This document shows, in pieces, positions 13,081 through 26,529 of a stretch of DNA of 64,000 bases. Position 1 is the stretch's first letter. Every line of letters begins with the position of its first letter. Made by a program: the position numbers and the translations under genes. Source of the stretch: Sitta carolinensis (lineage: Eukaryota; Chordata; Aves; Passeriformes; Sittidae); contig CM063284.1 of assembly GCA_032173965.1 (NCBI GenBank), positions 63,920,863 through 63,984,862 of the forward strand, in the 5' to 3' direction. A model generated the notes under the pieces. The model made no database searches and was not told where the DNA came from. It saw only the letters and a program-made list of their open reading frames with translations.

Positions 13081-15006
13081 TTGTTTCCTGGTTCTCTCTC
13101 TATGCCAACAGACCAGTTTCAGCCTTTTCTGAAATTCAGAGTGAGTTCTGCCTTCATTTCTGCCCCCTTCTGCTGCTGAGAGAAGGCAGGGAACAGGTTT
13201 CTACACCCAGTGGTATGAGTGGGTACATGGGTGCTGTGAGAGTGGATCCTAGCTGCACTGCCTGTGGTGGGACCAGAATCAACAGGACTGCAGAACTGCT
13301 GTTTCTACCTCCCTGTGGTAAGCAAGGATTAGCAGCAGAAAATTATTTGATTTATATTTGGTCTATAATAATTTACCAATAATTTGGTAAAAGGAACATT
13401 AGAAGCTTTTTTTACAAAAGACTACCAAGTTTCAGCTTCTCTGGATATGTTCTAGTACTGCAAAGAGGACAGTAGAGGATTCAGCAGTGTACCACACACT
13501 GCTCCTCATACTCCCTCTCTCTTCCCCTCAACAGTATAAAAGGGTAGGACTAAACAAATAAAGGTTTCATCCCAGACAAACGACAGCAGGGCAAGAGCAG
13601 TGCCCACTCCCTGGTCCTGTGGGCTGGAGCCACCCCTGCTCACTGTCGCATGGCAGAAAACGCCAGGCTGGGCTTTGCCTTCAGCCAGCACTGGCATATT
13701 GGATGGACCTGAACTGTTTAACCACCTCTTTGAGCTGAAAACCTTCATATGTCACAGGCTAGACAATAGACTAATGTAGTCAAAGATCCTGTTACAACAC
13801 CAGATGTTCCACCTGCACCACAACGAACAGCCACAGTGTGAGACCCAACCACAACTCACTGCATTAAAAATTAAAGTTCTTTTACATGTAAAATATCTGT
13901 ATGCTTATGTGCAGTGACACAATTAAAGCAGAAATGTTAACTACTAGCCCTGTAGATGCAATTATCCTCGTTCAAAAGATGGCTTTTACTGGCAAAGCCA
14001 GTTCACAGACCAAGTAAGCCCTACCTTTGATCAAAGCAGTTGAGACTGGAAAAGCACTGAACACATTGACCAGCTCCTGAGCTAGGACAAGGCTTAAGTA
14101 GAGGGGTTTATCTCTCACAACCTCTCACTTTTAACCACGTTTGGTTGGGTCAGGGCCAACTTAGTGTAATCAGATCCTCAGCCCGAGCTGCAGGTTTTGA
14201 TTGCCCTGAAACTGTAGCTCAAGCCAAAGCCTCTTTAGCTATCACACCTAAGAGCACTGCCACCCCTGCAGATCAGCAGACAAGCTCCATAGTTTAAGTG
14301 GATTAGCTGTGCTGAACAACTTTGCTACATCCAGTTCCCCTGTTCAGTGCTCAAGCTTCAGTCAGCAGTGATCTTTTATACATCTGCTCCAGGAGGTTTT
14401 GCTGCAGAGGACAGAGCTGGGCTAAGGAGAAGCTTATGCTGTCCCCAGGCTATAGGAGAAAGACAAGCTAGGAGGTTGGGCTCTGCAGGCATCTCAAGGA
14501 GCTCAGTGAGCCAGTAGTGCTCTTGGAAGACCACCCCGTCCTACACCCTCTCTGGCACCAGTCTGAGATTGGCTTCCCACTACATTGTGTGATTAGGATG
14601 AAAAATATAAGCCTAGCACACCACATACTACCTTGCCAGGACGTCTTATGAAAAATCCTCAGGCGTGGCACACAGCAGAGCAGAGCATAAACCACCACAG
14701 TAAGAGGATGCTCTCCTTATACCACCTATCCTAGTCTGGGAGAAACAGCCTCCGCTGTGTCTTAGCAGCTACAAACCTCTGTTCCCGTAAACCTCACAAT
14801 TTCCCAGGTACACCATATCCTCTCAGTCACTCCTCCCAAAGGCAGCAGGCAGAAGCGCTGCTAACAGAGCACAATCAGTGTGAAGTTGTAACAGTGTGGG
14901 GGAATGTGGCAATTCATAGAAAATGTCTTCTACCAAAAGGCAATTAGCAGCGAATCTAAATTCAGTAGCAGAAGGGAGTGGTTTCCTAACAAAACAAGCC
15001 TTGTTT

Positions 15007-15049
15007 AAAAAAAAAAAAAAAAAAACAAAGGAAAAAAAAAAAAAAAAAA
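15007..15049 (+). repeat. double poly-A tract
   Basis: A19 (15007-15025) and A18 (15032-15049) are separated by CAAAGG. No polyadenylation signal or recognisable element precedes them. Confidence 0.9.
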
Positions 15050-18000
15050 CAAATCACCCTAAAACTTGCTTTCCTCAAAAAGCAGCATTCTCAGGACTTT
15101 GAAAGCATGTGGAAAAAAATACCTCTATGAAGCTTTCTGTAAAGATTATTCTTTACAGACACATTTGGCAGCCCTTTCAGCTCTCTCCTAATGCTATTGA
15201 GTATAACTATGTTAAGTCAATAAGCAAAGCCACTCAAAGGGGTTTTTTTGAGGTTTTCTAGGCCAAGTGAGGAAGCAGTGCAATAGGAAAGTTTTCAGAA
15301 GTGGGAGTTGTGCCTGCCTTGCTTCTAATTGTAGTGAAACTGTCAACCTCTGCGTTGTGTTTCAAGACTTTACACTTCAAAATCATTCCCTCTGTGCTTT
15401 GAATTGCTATACTTTTAAGCTAACTACTTCTAAAAGTGCTGTTTAAGAAATGACATCTTCAACCACACTTAACGTTGAGAATAAATCTAAATTTGCAAAG
15501 TCTTATTGGGTCCCTGCAAAAGTGTAGATTTTTTTATTGTACTTGACAGCCAATCTCTTGGAAAGTATCAGTGCAGAAATTTAGTTTAAATTACTTCATA
15601 TCAAGACAAGATAAGAGAAAATGGGGGGTCGCTACAAGTTAAAAATAATTATGCTCTTTTTACCTTAGATAAAAATATCACCAACATTCATGCAGCAAAC
15701 AGCATAAAAACCAATTAGTAACCTTAAAACCTACTTCTGTGCAGGCATGTATTAGCTGTATTTCAGAATGATCTCCAAACACATGTGGCTAAAACAATTG
15801 AACAAGGCTGACTTGCTTGTAAACCACCAAAAGTGGATGCAGGTTCAGGAACTATAGTGAGAACTAGAGGCACTGACTGACTGTGGAAGGATGTTTTCTG
15901 CCTCTGATCACTAAACTCTGGGAGTCACCCCATCAATGCCAGAATGGTAAAACATTAGATAAGCCAATGTGATAAATTTCTCATCAGTGTCCAAACCCAA
16001 TGCTGTAAGGAGAAAGATACCTGCCAAACTGCAGGGGGCTGAGGGAGCCTTGCTCTTTCCAAGTGCTCCTGCACACATTTGAATTATCAAGGTAATTAGG
16101 AGGCCATGCTCCTTTCATGCTCTCATGAAACACAAAATATTCATGTTGCTTTAGCTTTAATGATTTTAAAACATGGAAGATCATTTCAGTAGAGTAAAAG
16201 CAGAATCAGTAATGCTCAGATATATTTACACTCTGTTGCTCAGTGTTATAAAACTAATTCAGGGTAAAGGTTTACTGCTAAATTCTTGGGAGACAGAATA
16301 GGCAAGTAAGCAGCTCAGAATGTGCAGGCTCAGAGTCAGCTCAGTCAGGAGCTATTTTCTACCTAGTAGGATGGTGCACAGCACAAGGAGGCCCCCAAGA
16401 ATGACTCCAGTTCCCAAGTAATACTTTCACCAAGCAGAAAATTATACTGTACCTTGTGGGTACAACTTTGAAGTATTATCCTGAGGTCTGCCAAAGCTGT
16501 TCCAGATGCCAGGTTTCAATTTAAGCCCATCTATTTTTCATATTCTTCTCCCAGACTGCCGTCTCCCTGGTTTAACGGAGGACAGCACACTACTTAACCC
16601 TGAGAAAAATGCTCCTACCACTGCTCCGGAATGACTCCCCTGCATAGCATTTGGAAACCACACTAATCACATTGCAAGGAAGTCCCACCCCTCTCCTTGC
16701 TCACGGCATGATGGATGCTTGGCTGGGCCAAGCTGAGGTGCTACAAACAAGCTCCTGCATCAGCACTGGTTATTTCTGCAGCTGGGAAGGAGGGGTATGT
16801 GGCCTTCCCTCTGCACTCTGCTCATCATTTCTCCATGCATGGATAGGGTTCCTCCTCACCTCTTCCTGAACTAATAAAAAAAAACCAAAACAACCCTTAA
16901 CCAAACAGGAGCAATGATGGCAAAGAGCATTCTACTCCAAACTCCAGCACCAGCTCATTCAAGAAGTGAGGAAACACAGCCATGTCACAAGGGAAACAGT
17001 TGAGCTACTGCAACAACAGCAATCCTTTTGACTTAACCAGAAAGTGCCCAACCAATACTAGTTTCCAAGTGGAAAGGCTGCCCTGCACTTACCATGCAGA
17101 CTCCAGCAGAACTGGATCACCTTCTCAACCTTGTCTGCCACAGCAGTCCAGCAAACCTTGCCATCTAATCATTCCCATAGTACACAAATCCTTTCCTGTC
17201 TTGGCACAAGGTGAGTACAAAGTTTTTGCTAATCTTGCATTTATTGTAATTTCCCCCTCCCCATCACATGGTGTGAATCATCCCTGTTTCCAAGCATCAG
17301 AGAGTTAATGGAAGAAAGAACCACCCTACCACGTGCTTCACTCAAGGGTAAGTGGACTGGCCAAATACCAAAGCAGATTGTTAAAGACTGCAGTGAGCTC
17401 TTAATTTTTTTTTCTCTCAACTGCAATAACATAAGGATCGAAGGTGGACATAAATGTAAACCTAGACCACATCTGCTGATAAAGCAAAGTCTTTGTACTT
17501 GTGCAACTGCCATTAACTGTACACAAAATACTTAAATTTCATGAATTCTTCTACACTCAAAAGCTGACCTGCAGTCCGCCCGAGGCAGCCAATGTGAACT
17601 GCAGTCTCAGCAGAATTGCACATTAAAGACAGAAGGGAAACAGATTATAATACAAAATCAGACTGCTAAGAAAGGGAGTCATTTGTGCAACTGTTAAACA
17701 CCCAGAGTATTTTGGGCACACTTCACCACACAAGATTAAAACACAGTCCTGGTGGTTCTCTTCTGAAAGGCAGCCTAACAGGTAACAGGTTCATGTTATT
17801 TGCCCCTTCCATCACAGGCACAAACAAAACCGGGGCCTTCAGGACTATGTCTTATTCCACTATTAAACTTTTCTTTTGAATTAATTGAAGGTACTCTGCT
17901 ATTTGAAGATTTCTACCTTCCCATAATTGCATTAATAGCTCGGAGCAGAGTGTACGAGCATATGCAAAACACTTCTTCCCAAGTATCTCTCAGGGAACTC

Positions 18001-21000
18001 CAGCTTTTGCATCTTTGCCATGAGCATTCACACTTCTTCTCATGAGATAGCTTCAATATAGTATTCTAATTCTAACTTTTTTTTTTGGTAAGATACTTGC
18101 ATTCATACCTACCAGACATGGATTGTGGAGTTTCTTTGGTTAACTAAATGGCCAACCAAACCATTTGAAGGTTCCTTCATTGCCAATCAGGTATAGGCAG
18201 CTAGGACCTACCTAACAGGACTCCATCTCTAGACAGTTTCATTTTGAATTACATAAATTACCTTGGGCCAGTTTATTTCCATGTTGGTTCACGCTCTGCT
18301 CTGCTGTGACCTCTAAGGAGATCAACTCAGGGCCTCATCTGTCCCAAAGCCATTTGTCTCCTGTTTTAGATTCCTTCCTATTTCAAGTCTACCATAACTG
18401 ACCTATAGGCATGAAATCCACTCTGGGATGTGACTGGTGACCCTTTCTAAGGTTTGTATTAACATGATTATTTACATTATCAACAAGAGGAAAATATTTT
18501 AATTTGCTAACAAATTCTGTTTCACATCTATGATCAACAGAATCGTATCTACAAATAGATGTTTACTCTTCCATGCTGCTCTTGGAGACACAAAACATGA
18601 CGTATTTCTTAGCCGTCCCCATGGCATCTATACCTAATACAGCAATCTCAAATTATGCAGAAGTCTGTGGTAACCCAGTCTGTTTTCAGTTATCCAGTAC
18701 CTTTCTAGTTCATGAATAGTTAAATTTAAAAAATAAAGGGGGGAATGGGTGGGTGGGGGAAGCTTATGATAAAAATTCATACCCAGATTTCAAAGACCTA
18801 ACAGTGTTGGAAAGTGCACAGTATATCATGTTCAGAGTACTTCATGCAAAAATATCAACCAAGAATTTTTGGTGCTTCCACTCAGGGTTGATTAAATTTG
18901 TGATTCATGTGGGAGGCCATTGCTAACAACAAAAACAACAACCAATAGTCTCTGCAACAAAAATGCATAAACTATAGCTGGATCTTTGGGTTGATAACTA
19001 CAGTGACTTTGTACAAGAATTGCACACACCCCATCTACTGGCTTTTCAGAAGACTGAGAATTTTAACAGCAGCAAGGCAAGTTTACCTTGCATTGGAAAT
19101 ATTTACTGAGCAATGCCTGTGAGGTTCGTGCTTGATGAAGGTACAGGAGACCATCACCTATCCCAGGACAGCCACAAAGCAATCCAGAACTGACAAACCT
19201 GTTCAGAGCCTACAATGGTAGAAATATAGGTCACAGGCTAAAAAAAGTAACCCAAATCATCACAGCACCTCGTACATTGTTACAGAAACCTAATAAAGAA
19301 TCAGAGAAAATGTTCCAGCTGACAAAGATGTTGGTTATGCTGAGTGCCTGCTGTGAGGCCTGTCTTGCTGCCCTTAAGAGCGGGGGCAGGGGTAACATGC
19401 AGCAGAACTTAAGATAAAGGCAGCAAACATGCACCCACAGCAGATGGTTCAGTCACTGCTGCTGTTGTGCCACCTCTGCAGCACCCAGGCAGCACAGCCA
19501 TTGTAATTTTTAAATTCCAGAAAGTTGCATGCCACATCATTAGAAGAATTCACAACAAACTTCAGTCACTTACTCGAGTTACACTCTGTCAATCAGGATG
19601 TTTGATCATGGCAAATCAAAGAATCTGCTCAGCTCTGCTGAAAGCTTCCCAAAGCCAGTGCAATCTCCCACTCCTCTACTAGTCTGCAATGCCATCATAG
19701 CAGATGGGGAAAGTATTGAGAGTAAATCCAGTGCTAACAGCAGCTGGGAACACTGATAGTTTTGCCACTGGAGTGTCAAATTATGATACTTCTTTTCCCA
19801 ACAAATTAGTAAAGTTAATATATCCACACTGACACATCAATGTTATCAGCCAGAGTCTGCCTATTCCTTTCTAACTCCACAGTTGCAGGCAAGGGCTCAC
19901 AGAAGTGGCCAACAGCCACCACAATATCAATCTACGGTCTTAGGAGACTAAAAACATGTAAATCTGTCAACATACTCTTTATATGAAACTTGCATCAACA
20001 AGTAGGCTGTTACTGACACCTGTATGAAATATATGGTGGTTCATGATAAAGATTAGGGGAATTTTCAATGCCTCTTCACTTTTCACCCTGGATTTCAAAC
20101 GAGTTTCTTTAGGAAGCATTTAGTACTAATGTACTAGTGCCTTGTCACACAGATGCTTAATTGACACAATTTCTAGTAAAAGCCAAAGCACAGCAATTTT
20201 GTCTGCATATAGGGTCAGAGATGTTTTGAAAACAGACTTTTCAGTTATCTGCGAAGTTTGGAGGAACTCAGCATTACAGAAAGACAATGATGTTTCTCCT
20301 TCACTTGCTACTGTCCTCCTCACAGACCAAAGCCTGCTCTTGCTTCCAGTATGACTTCAGCAGAGTGGACTGGGATCGGAGCAATGTAATGCATTAAATG
20401 TCCAGTTTTCAAACAACAGATCAAGTTTTGTTTTAAAACGCTGTCTTTACTCAGAGCATTTTAAACCAACTGTTGGATAAAAGGCTACTGTTGCTGTTCA
20501 CCCCTTCTTTCCATTTTCTGTGTGAATGTTGCAAAGGCACAGTACTGTTCTAAAATGTACACCAGCCAAGGAGAGTACAGTGATGTGAAACTGGTATTTG
20601 TGTTTTGTCAGTACCAGCAAAGGTGTGTCTGCACAAAGCTGTGATAACTGTCAGCAGCTCAAAGCAATTTAGATCTTTGCTTGTTTGTGTGCCAGGCAAT
20701 CTTAAATGAGCTGCAGAACTCTAAGCATTAAGATCTCAGTAGCTTCAACTATATAAACGCCCCAAATTAAAACAGCATACTCATCAATTTCTAGGAATAC
20801 ACCACAGTTTGGATGACACATTATTCCAGTGCTCAGTTTCTTCTGGACCTGAAGGCATCCTAGAGGTCTTAAAACTCAGCCTTTCCTCAGCTCCAACTGG
20901 AGCCAGACCAAGCATTCAGTGCTGGCACCAGACCCACTGCAGCACCAGACCACTACAAAAACCAAGCCAAGAGCTGGGGAGGTGTTTGTCGGAACCCTTG

Positions 21001-21518
21001 CAGAAGGCACCTCTGCCAACAAGGTTCAACAAGGTTTCTGCTGGTGACTTGAGAAGACATATTGAATGTCAACTGGCATGTTTATCTTCTTTAAACACTG
21101 AGCTTCCTTTATAACATCTAATAGGGCAGATTACTAGTTTAACACTACTGGAAACTGATCAAAAGAACCTAGATTATTTGGTTGGCTTACCTTGAAACCT
21201 TTTCCTGCTTCAGTTTCCATGCAAAATATATCAAAACAGTATTCCTATGAATGGAGAGCCTATCAACTAATCATTTAAGGAGATGAAGAAAACCTTTAAA
21301 ACTGGGTTGTGGATAAAAATGCCAAAAACCTCCCGGACAACTGAAAGACCCCCTCCACAAATTTTCCCAAGGACTACTTTGGAAAATAAAACTTAGAGAA
21401 GCATATTATATAAGGCCATTTGAAAATTCTATTCCGCATCTACAAAAGGCAGTTTCTTCTCAGTTGCCATCATGGTTCATTTGTTTAGGGACAAAAGTTT
21501 CTGGCAAACTAGCATAAA

Positions 21519-21565
21519 AAAAAACCCAAAAAAACAAACAAACAAACAAAAAAACAGACAAACAA
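21519..21565 (+). repeat. A-rich (AAAC)n-like simple repeat
   Basis: Runs of A with regularly spaced C give imperfect AAAC units. This is simple sequence with no associated element seen. Confidence 0.8.
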
Positions 21566-22799
21566 GTAAACACTGGAATTTTAAGCATTGTCTATAAGTG
21601 AAGATAAACAGCAGTGGTCAAGTGACAACTGACCAGCTCTCTTTCCATACATATGTGAAGGGACACCGGCTGGGAACAACCTAGATCAAGGCTATGATCT
21701 ATTTAAATGCAGAAATGCGTTCATGATTTCAAGGCAGAACAAGTATTTCTTTTGGTCTCCACACTTTTTAGAAGACATGAACAGTAACTTCAGAACAGAA
21801 CATACACGCCTGTTAACAAAGCCAGCAACAATTACTGCTATGTCTAAGAATCAACAAAAAAACCACCAGTGTATTCCAAAGGCATTTGCTCACAAAGCAA
21901 ACTCACTCCACGCAAGCCCAAGCACAGAAACGTGATAGTATCTCATGATTTATGTTCCCTCAGCAGGTTGTACCGGGTCCTCCAGATTCCATGCTTGCCT
22001 TTGAAAGCAATTAAGTTTCTAGCACTTCTGGGAGCGACAAAAGCTCTCACTATGAAAACCTGCATGCTGCACTCGTGCTGAGTCTGCAGCTTGGCAGACT
22101 GAAACAAAAGCACCACAAGAGGTGTGAACTTCCCCATTTAACTCATCTGGGAGCATTAGTATGTGGAGGGCCATCTCTAAACTTTGAAGCTACTTCCAAA
22201 TCATGTCTTTGTCCAGTGCCCAAAGAGCCAGCTGCCGCTGTGATTTGGAGAACATTTGCAAAGCCCGTCTCAGCCTGGAAAGAAAAATCTCTTTTCTCAT
22301 CAGCCTGCACACAGGAAACTTTACAAGTTCAGCTAATGTGAGCTATTCTAATTGCTCACAAGACAGAATACCCTTACTTACATAAGAGCATGTCCAGACA
22401 CCTCGATGAAACCTGGGTCCTGCTGTGCTATGCACTGTACAAACACCTGCTCCATGGAGTTTACAACTTGCACAGAGTAAACTGTACCTAAGGGAAGACA
22501 AGGGCAAGAAGCACATGTAGAGAAGTAATCAACAGGCATTTCACACAACTAGCGTGTGAATTCTGCTTGTGAATTATTATAGCACAGGAATGCTGCCTGA
22601 TCAAAAAATAGATCTGTGATATGTCCCTGGCTGAATAAAACAAACAGAATAGCAGCAAAGTCAAACTATTAAATATCCTGGCCCCAGCAACAAAAGCCCC
22701 AGTGCTGTTCAAAAAACAGACTGCCTGGACAAGGCACTGCGTCTTCTACCTCCTCAAGACAGAAAAAAAGCCAAAGCCATTTCCCATCGCAGTTCTCAT

Positions 22800-22990
22800 C
22801 CTACCCACGCTGCAGACGAGTGATCTTGGGAAGCCAGAGCCAGAGCGCTGAGCCCGTGAGCCAGACCCGGCAGCCGGACGCACGGAAGGGCGTGTGCCAA
22901 GGGGCAGCCCGAGCACACGAGGGAGGGCAACTCCTTCCAGGCAGGGTGGGGACGGTGACCCACCTCTTGTTTACAGCAAGGCACCCCGGC
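22800..22990. other. short GC- and CpG-rich block
   Basis: About 190 bp of G+C-rich sequence with roughly 15 CpG by eye stands out from AT-rich flanks. Open frames cover both strands and none has a supported start, splice site or recognisable product. It could be a short regulatory element or an old exon, and nothing visible decides between these. Confidence 0.3.
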
Positions 22991-25900
22991 CTGAGACCTC
23001 AGCCAGGGCAGTTCCTCAGGGATTGCCCTTACTCATGGAGCTCACGTGTCATTTACTCTGTGGCAAACAAATTTGCCAAGACCAACATTTTTTTTCACAT
23101 CAACTTATTTTTGCACCTTAGACTCTGCATGTTTGGTATTCAGGGTTAATCCTCATAACTCCAAATGAAATCAGCTGGAGTGATTCATACTCAGCACCCA
23201 GTATTCTGTAATTTTATTTTTTACTTATCAATTTACCTGTTTTCTGTTATACAGTAAGACACCCCATTCTGTACAAGTAAATTAATTTCAGATAGTGTCA
23301 TTTTAAAAATTATTTAAGCCTAGAGTTAACTTGGCTCTGTTTCCTTCTGACAACATCTGTGGTTTCCTAACTTTAGTTTTTTGTACCTCTCGCTCACCTG
23401 TTACAAAGCAAGGACTTACAAATTCAGAGAAATGATTTATCAGGGAGATCTGCAAAAAATGACCAATCTTGATTTTCTACCAGATTTAGAAGAACATTTC
23501 CTGCTCTCATCTCCTTCACTTAAAGTTGCAATCATCTCTAAGAACCAGAGGTAAGCACTTTTGGAGACAGAAATGTGCTTAAAGACACACAATGGCAAGA
23601 GCGTAAAATGCTTCAATGTCCTCTAAGCCCTCTTTAAAGTGCATAACATCTTAGGACAAAAAGTATGAGCAACTGTGAGCTTGGTCACAAATAGTTCATT
23701 ACAAGTACAAATACATACAGACATGTCAGAAATGTTAAGCCAGGAGATAAAAGGTAAGGAAATACCAGAAATGTGGCCAATTGTGTAACATTTAATCTTT
23801 ATTCTTAATTTTATGATCACACAGGGGTTTTTTCTACAGGAAATGGTGCCATTCATGGTATAGTAAAGCTATTACTATAGCTTTCGGTATTACTGAATAA
23901 GCAATCCTCAGTTTTCTTCATTCTCAGTATTAAAAATGGCCCTAAACGCTATGCTTTAGAGACAGAACAACTATTTTCTTCTAGGTTATTTTCTGGCTGT
24001 CACCATATTACCTAACTGCCTGATTTACTAAAATTAGCACATGTTCACAACACCCCGGTGAGGAGGGTTTTTTCTCCCATCACAGAGACAGAACTGAGAC
24101 TCAGAGAGACTGAGACTGTGGACAAAGGTCCCTTCCAAACCCAGCTATGCTGCTTGATGAGATTTTCCTCCCACACATGTGCTCAGCACCAGCTGCCCCT
24201 CTTCCTGTGCTGACTGTCTCCCTTCAGAAGTGCTAACAGTCTGGTGTAAAAGCGTTTTGTAATCCGTTATGTTGAAAATAAATTGGAGCAGCTACAAACT
24301 ACTCTTTAGGTTCTTTTATGCTAACCCAGTTTTGCCTCCAACCAGCTGGGGAGCACTCACCAAAAAGGGTCCTTTCCAAGGGAAGGTGTGGTGAGCACGT
24401 GGGAAGCTTGTGCTGACAGAGGCAGACCCAAAAGAGGGCACCTACACTAGTAAAAATCATAACCAGGGCTGAAACTTTTAAATTAAAACAGACCTCTTCT
24501 ATTGGAGGAACAGAGATAACGGCAAGCTATCAAGGATCTCGCATGAACCAAAGCTGTAGCGTTAAGACATCCAGTTTGCAGTCACAGATGCATACTGACA
24601 GCACAGGGACAGCAAGATTAAGGTGTGGGAACAGGTGGAAAGAGGTGCATTCACACAAGGTGCTACTGCCAGCAACACACTTGTTGCATCCTCTTGATGG
24701 AGGTTGCTTCTCCACCACTGAGCTGCTTGAACAAGCTGTTTTAATGTTCCTCATCCACTTCAAGTGCGAAGTTAGAAACTTTGAACAGACTTAGCAGTGG
24801 TTTAAGCTAAACCATGCATTTTCACACCAGGGTTTTTGCACTGATGCAGAGGGACAGGATTGCATGAGACAGTCTGCTGTCTGAGTAGGGCTATGAGGCT
24901 GCATCAAGCACTTGGACTACAACAAACAAATGTAGGTGAAATGATCCTGTATCTTCCCATCAGACAGGACAAGCAGCATCCAAATGTAGCCTCAGGAGTC
25001 ACAAACTCCATATACCAATGTACAGACCAGAGACTTCCCTTTTGTGTGGCTTAAGTTCTGCTGCTTCCCTCCTCAGACTCTACACCAGCTTCCTCTCAGT
25101 TCCTCATCTTAATCCAAATCACATCACACAATCCACCCCTGACAGTCACACCAAAATGCTGTCCCCATACTCGGTGCTTTTCGCCTTAACTGCCCCTCCA
25201 TCTCCTGGTTCAGACAGTGCCACGTTTGTCATTACTACTCCTGAGCACACCCTCCACAGCTTGTGTCCAGTCTTCATCCTTTCCTTCTGCTGCACACTGT
25301 CTGGGAAAACAACAGCTTTGCCAAAAACATGGGAGGACAATCTCCTTTCTTTTGCCTCCTGTATGCCTAGGACCACAGCACTCCTGAGGAGACCAATGCA
25401 GAAGTATCAAAGCAAGCTCTTCCACTCTAAAATACAGCATACTCAATACTATCTAACAAGCTCCTGCTGTGTGGGTACGAGAGATATCAGAGTTTATACA
25501 CTGACTGATTACGGACCAGTTTTGCTGCAAATGAGAAGGCAAATCCCTAATACTGGGGCAACCCTACAGCCAAATTTCAAATATTCACCTCCAAATGTGA
25601 AGGTGCTACACAGGTTCTCAAATGAAACAGCTGACCTATTTTTTAAAAAGGTACAAAAATGCAGAGTTTTGTATCTTGTTCTCAAGATAACCTGAATCAT
25701 TTATGCTGAAATGTAAGAAGAAAAAAAACCTCAACACTAAACTGCCACTGCTTTTGGAAAAAGTCACTTTAAAAGGTTATCCTATAATGTTGTGCAATGC
25801 TGATTGTAGGCAGTTCAACTTGATTTTCTTACATTACTTGTGATTTCCTATAGCTATTACTGAGAAAGTCCCTCAAACAAATCCATGATATAGAATAAAA

Positions 25901-26448
25901 ATGAAAGATTATAGGCTCCGTTGATGTCTGGACATATCTCAACAGGAGAACTACAGACTATAATAAAGATGCCTTTTATTGAGGTAATAGATAGCTAACA
26001 CAGAAGACAAGACAACACTGTGTGCAGTGGATTTTTTGATTCAGGTATGCAAGAGACAGGAAATCTAAGTGTCACAGTAACAGCCTATTTGCAAAAATTA
26101 GGATGAAATGTTGATTTGTTTCTATAGACACAAACATTGATACTGACACTTGAATCAAACAACTGTTCTTATGTCTGAAAGGAAGGCCAGTCTATGAGTG
26201 CTATAGTTCAGGCAGACAAAGAAATATGGCAAGAAAATGTTGTTGAAACATAACCTTCACCCCCTAAGAGCCAGGTGACTTGGCTACAAGAAAGCAAATA
26301 AAATTTCTTTAAACCAAACATTTAGTTCTTTAATGTAGCTTTTCAGCAGATGACTCTAATGCGAAAGTTTGTGGTTTTTGCTCCAGCAGCTGGGTGGGCT
26401 GTATTAAGATCCACTATGCAAATAACTCAAGTGTTTTTCCTTTTCTAG
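22991..26448. other. non-coding stretch upstream of the exon pair
   Basis: This contains one MIR-like remnant (separate entry) and the longest open frame of the window (plus 25018-25695, 225 codons), which I regard as chance because it has no recognisable domain and no splice context. A donor-like CAGAG/GTAAGC occurs at 23551, but the phase-0 frame needed to join it to the exon at 26449 contains a stop. The last 30 bp form the branch/pyrimidine region of the 26449 exon. Confidence 0.5.
24038..24145 (-). mobile_element. ancient MIR-like SINE remnant
   Basis: The plus strand follows the reverse complement of MIR. It has TTCACAACACCCCGGTGAGG (usual CTCACAACAACCCTGTGAGG), then a CTCCCATCACAGAGACAGAA block, then CTGAGACTCAGAGAGACTGA (usual CTGAGGCTCAGAGAGGTTAA), then a GACAAAGGTC block. 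The order and spacing agree with the family. Divergence is high and no terminal repeats remain. Confidence 0.55.
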
Positions 26449-26529
26449 GGTGCCAGCTACACTCCTGTACCCTATGCAAAGGGAACCACCACGGCTACTG
26501 AGCCTCACAAGAAAAGAACAATCAACTGG
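26449..26529 (+). CDS. internal coding exon of an unidentified gene (next-to-last exon)
   Basis: A strong 3' splice site (pyrimidine-rich GTGTTTTTCCTTTTCTAG) precedes the exon and a GTATGA donor follows it. The 81 nt read without a stop in the frame starting GAS-YTPVPYAKG and ending KKRTINW, giving 27 residues. The other two frames fail: one stops inside this exon and one stops at the first codon of the next. The frame is in phase 0 with the exon at 27504, 974 nt downstream. I do not recognise the protein. The mix of Tyr/Pro/Thr and Lys/Arg would fit a small basic structural or ciliary-type protein, but that is only a guess. No upstream exon was found. Confidence 0.5.

Larger units (their letters stand above)
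13081..22799. other. non-coding stretch, no gene recognised
   Basis: I see no supported gene in this stretch of almost 10 kb. It holds a double poly-A tract at 15007-15049 and an A/C-rich tract at about 21519-21565. Isolated donor-like sites occur, for example GTGAGT at 17211 and GTAAGT at 17348, but the frames leading into them contain stops or lack a matching acceptor. The 5' exons of the gene ending at 27629 may lie here but were not identified. Confidence 0.5.

Noticed and set aside
17146..17210. Exon-like block ending at GTGAGT
   Set aside because: The frame in phase with the exon at 26449 contains a TAG, and the other frames resemble nothing.
25018..25695. Longest open frame of the window, plus strand, 225 codons
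   Set aside because: No recognisable domain, low-information Ser/Thr/Leu-rich composition, no splice context and overlapping minus-strand frames. It is most likely chance, though a length this great is somewhat unusual for such AT-rich DNA.
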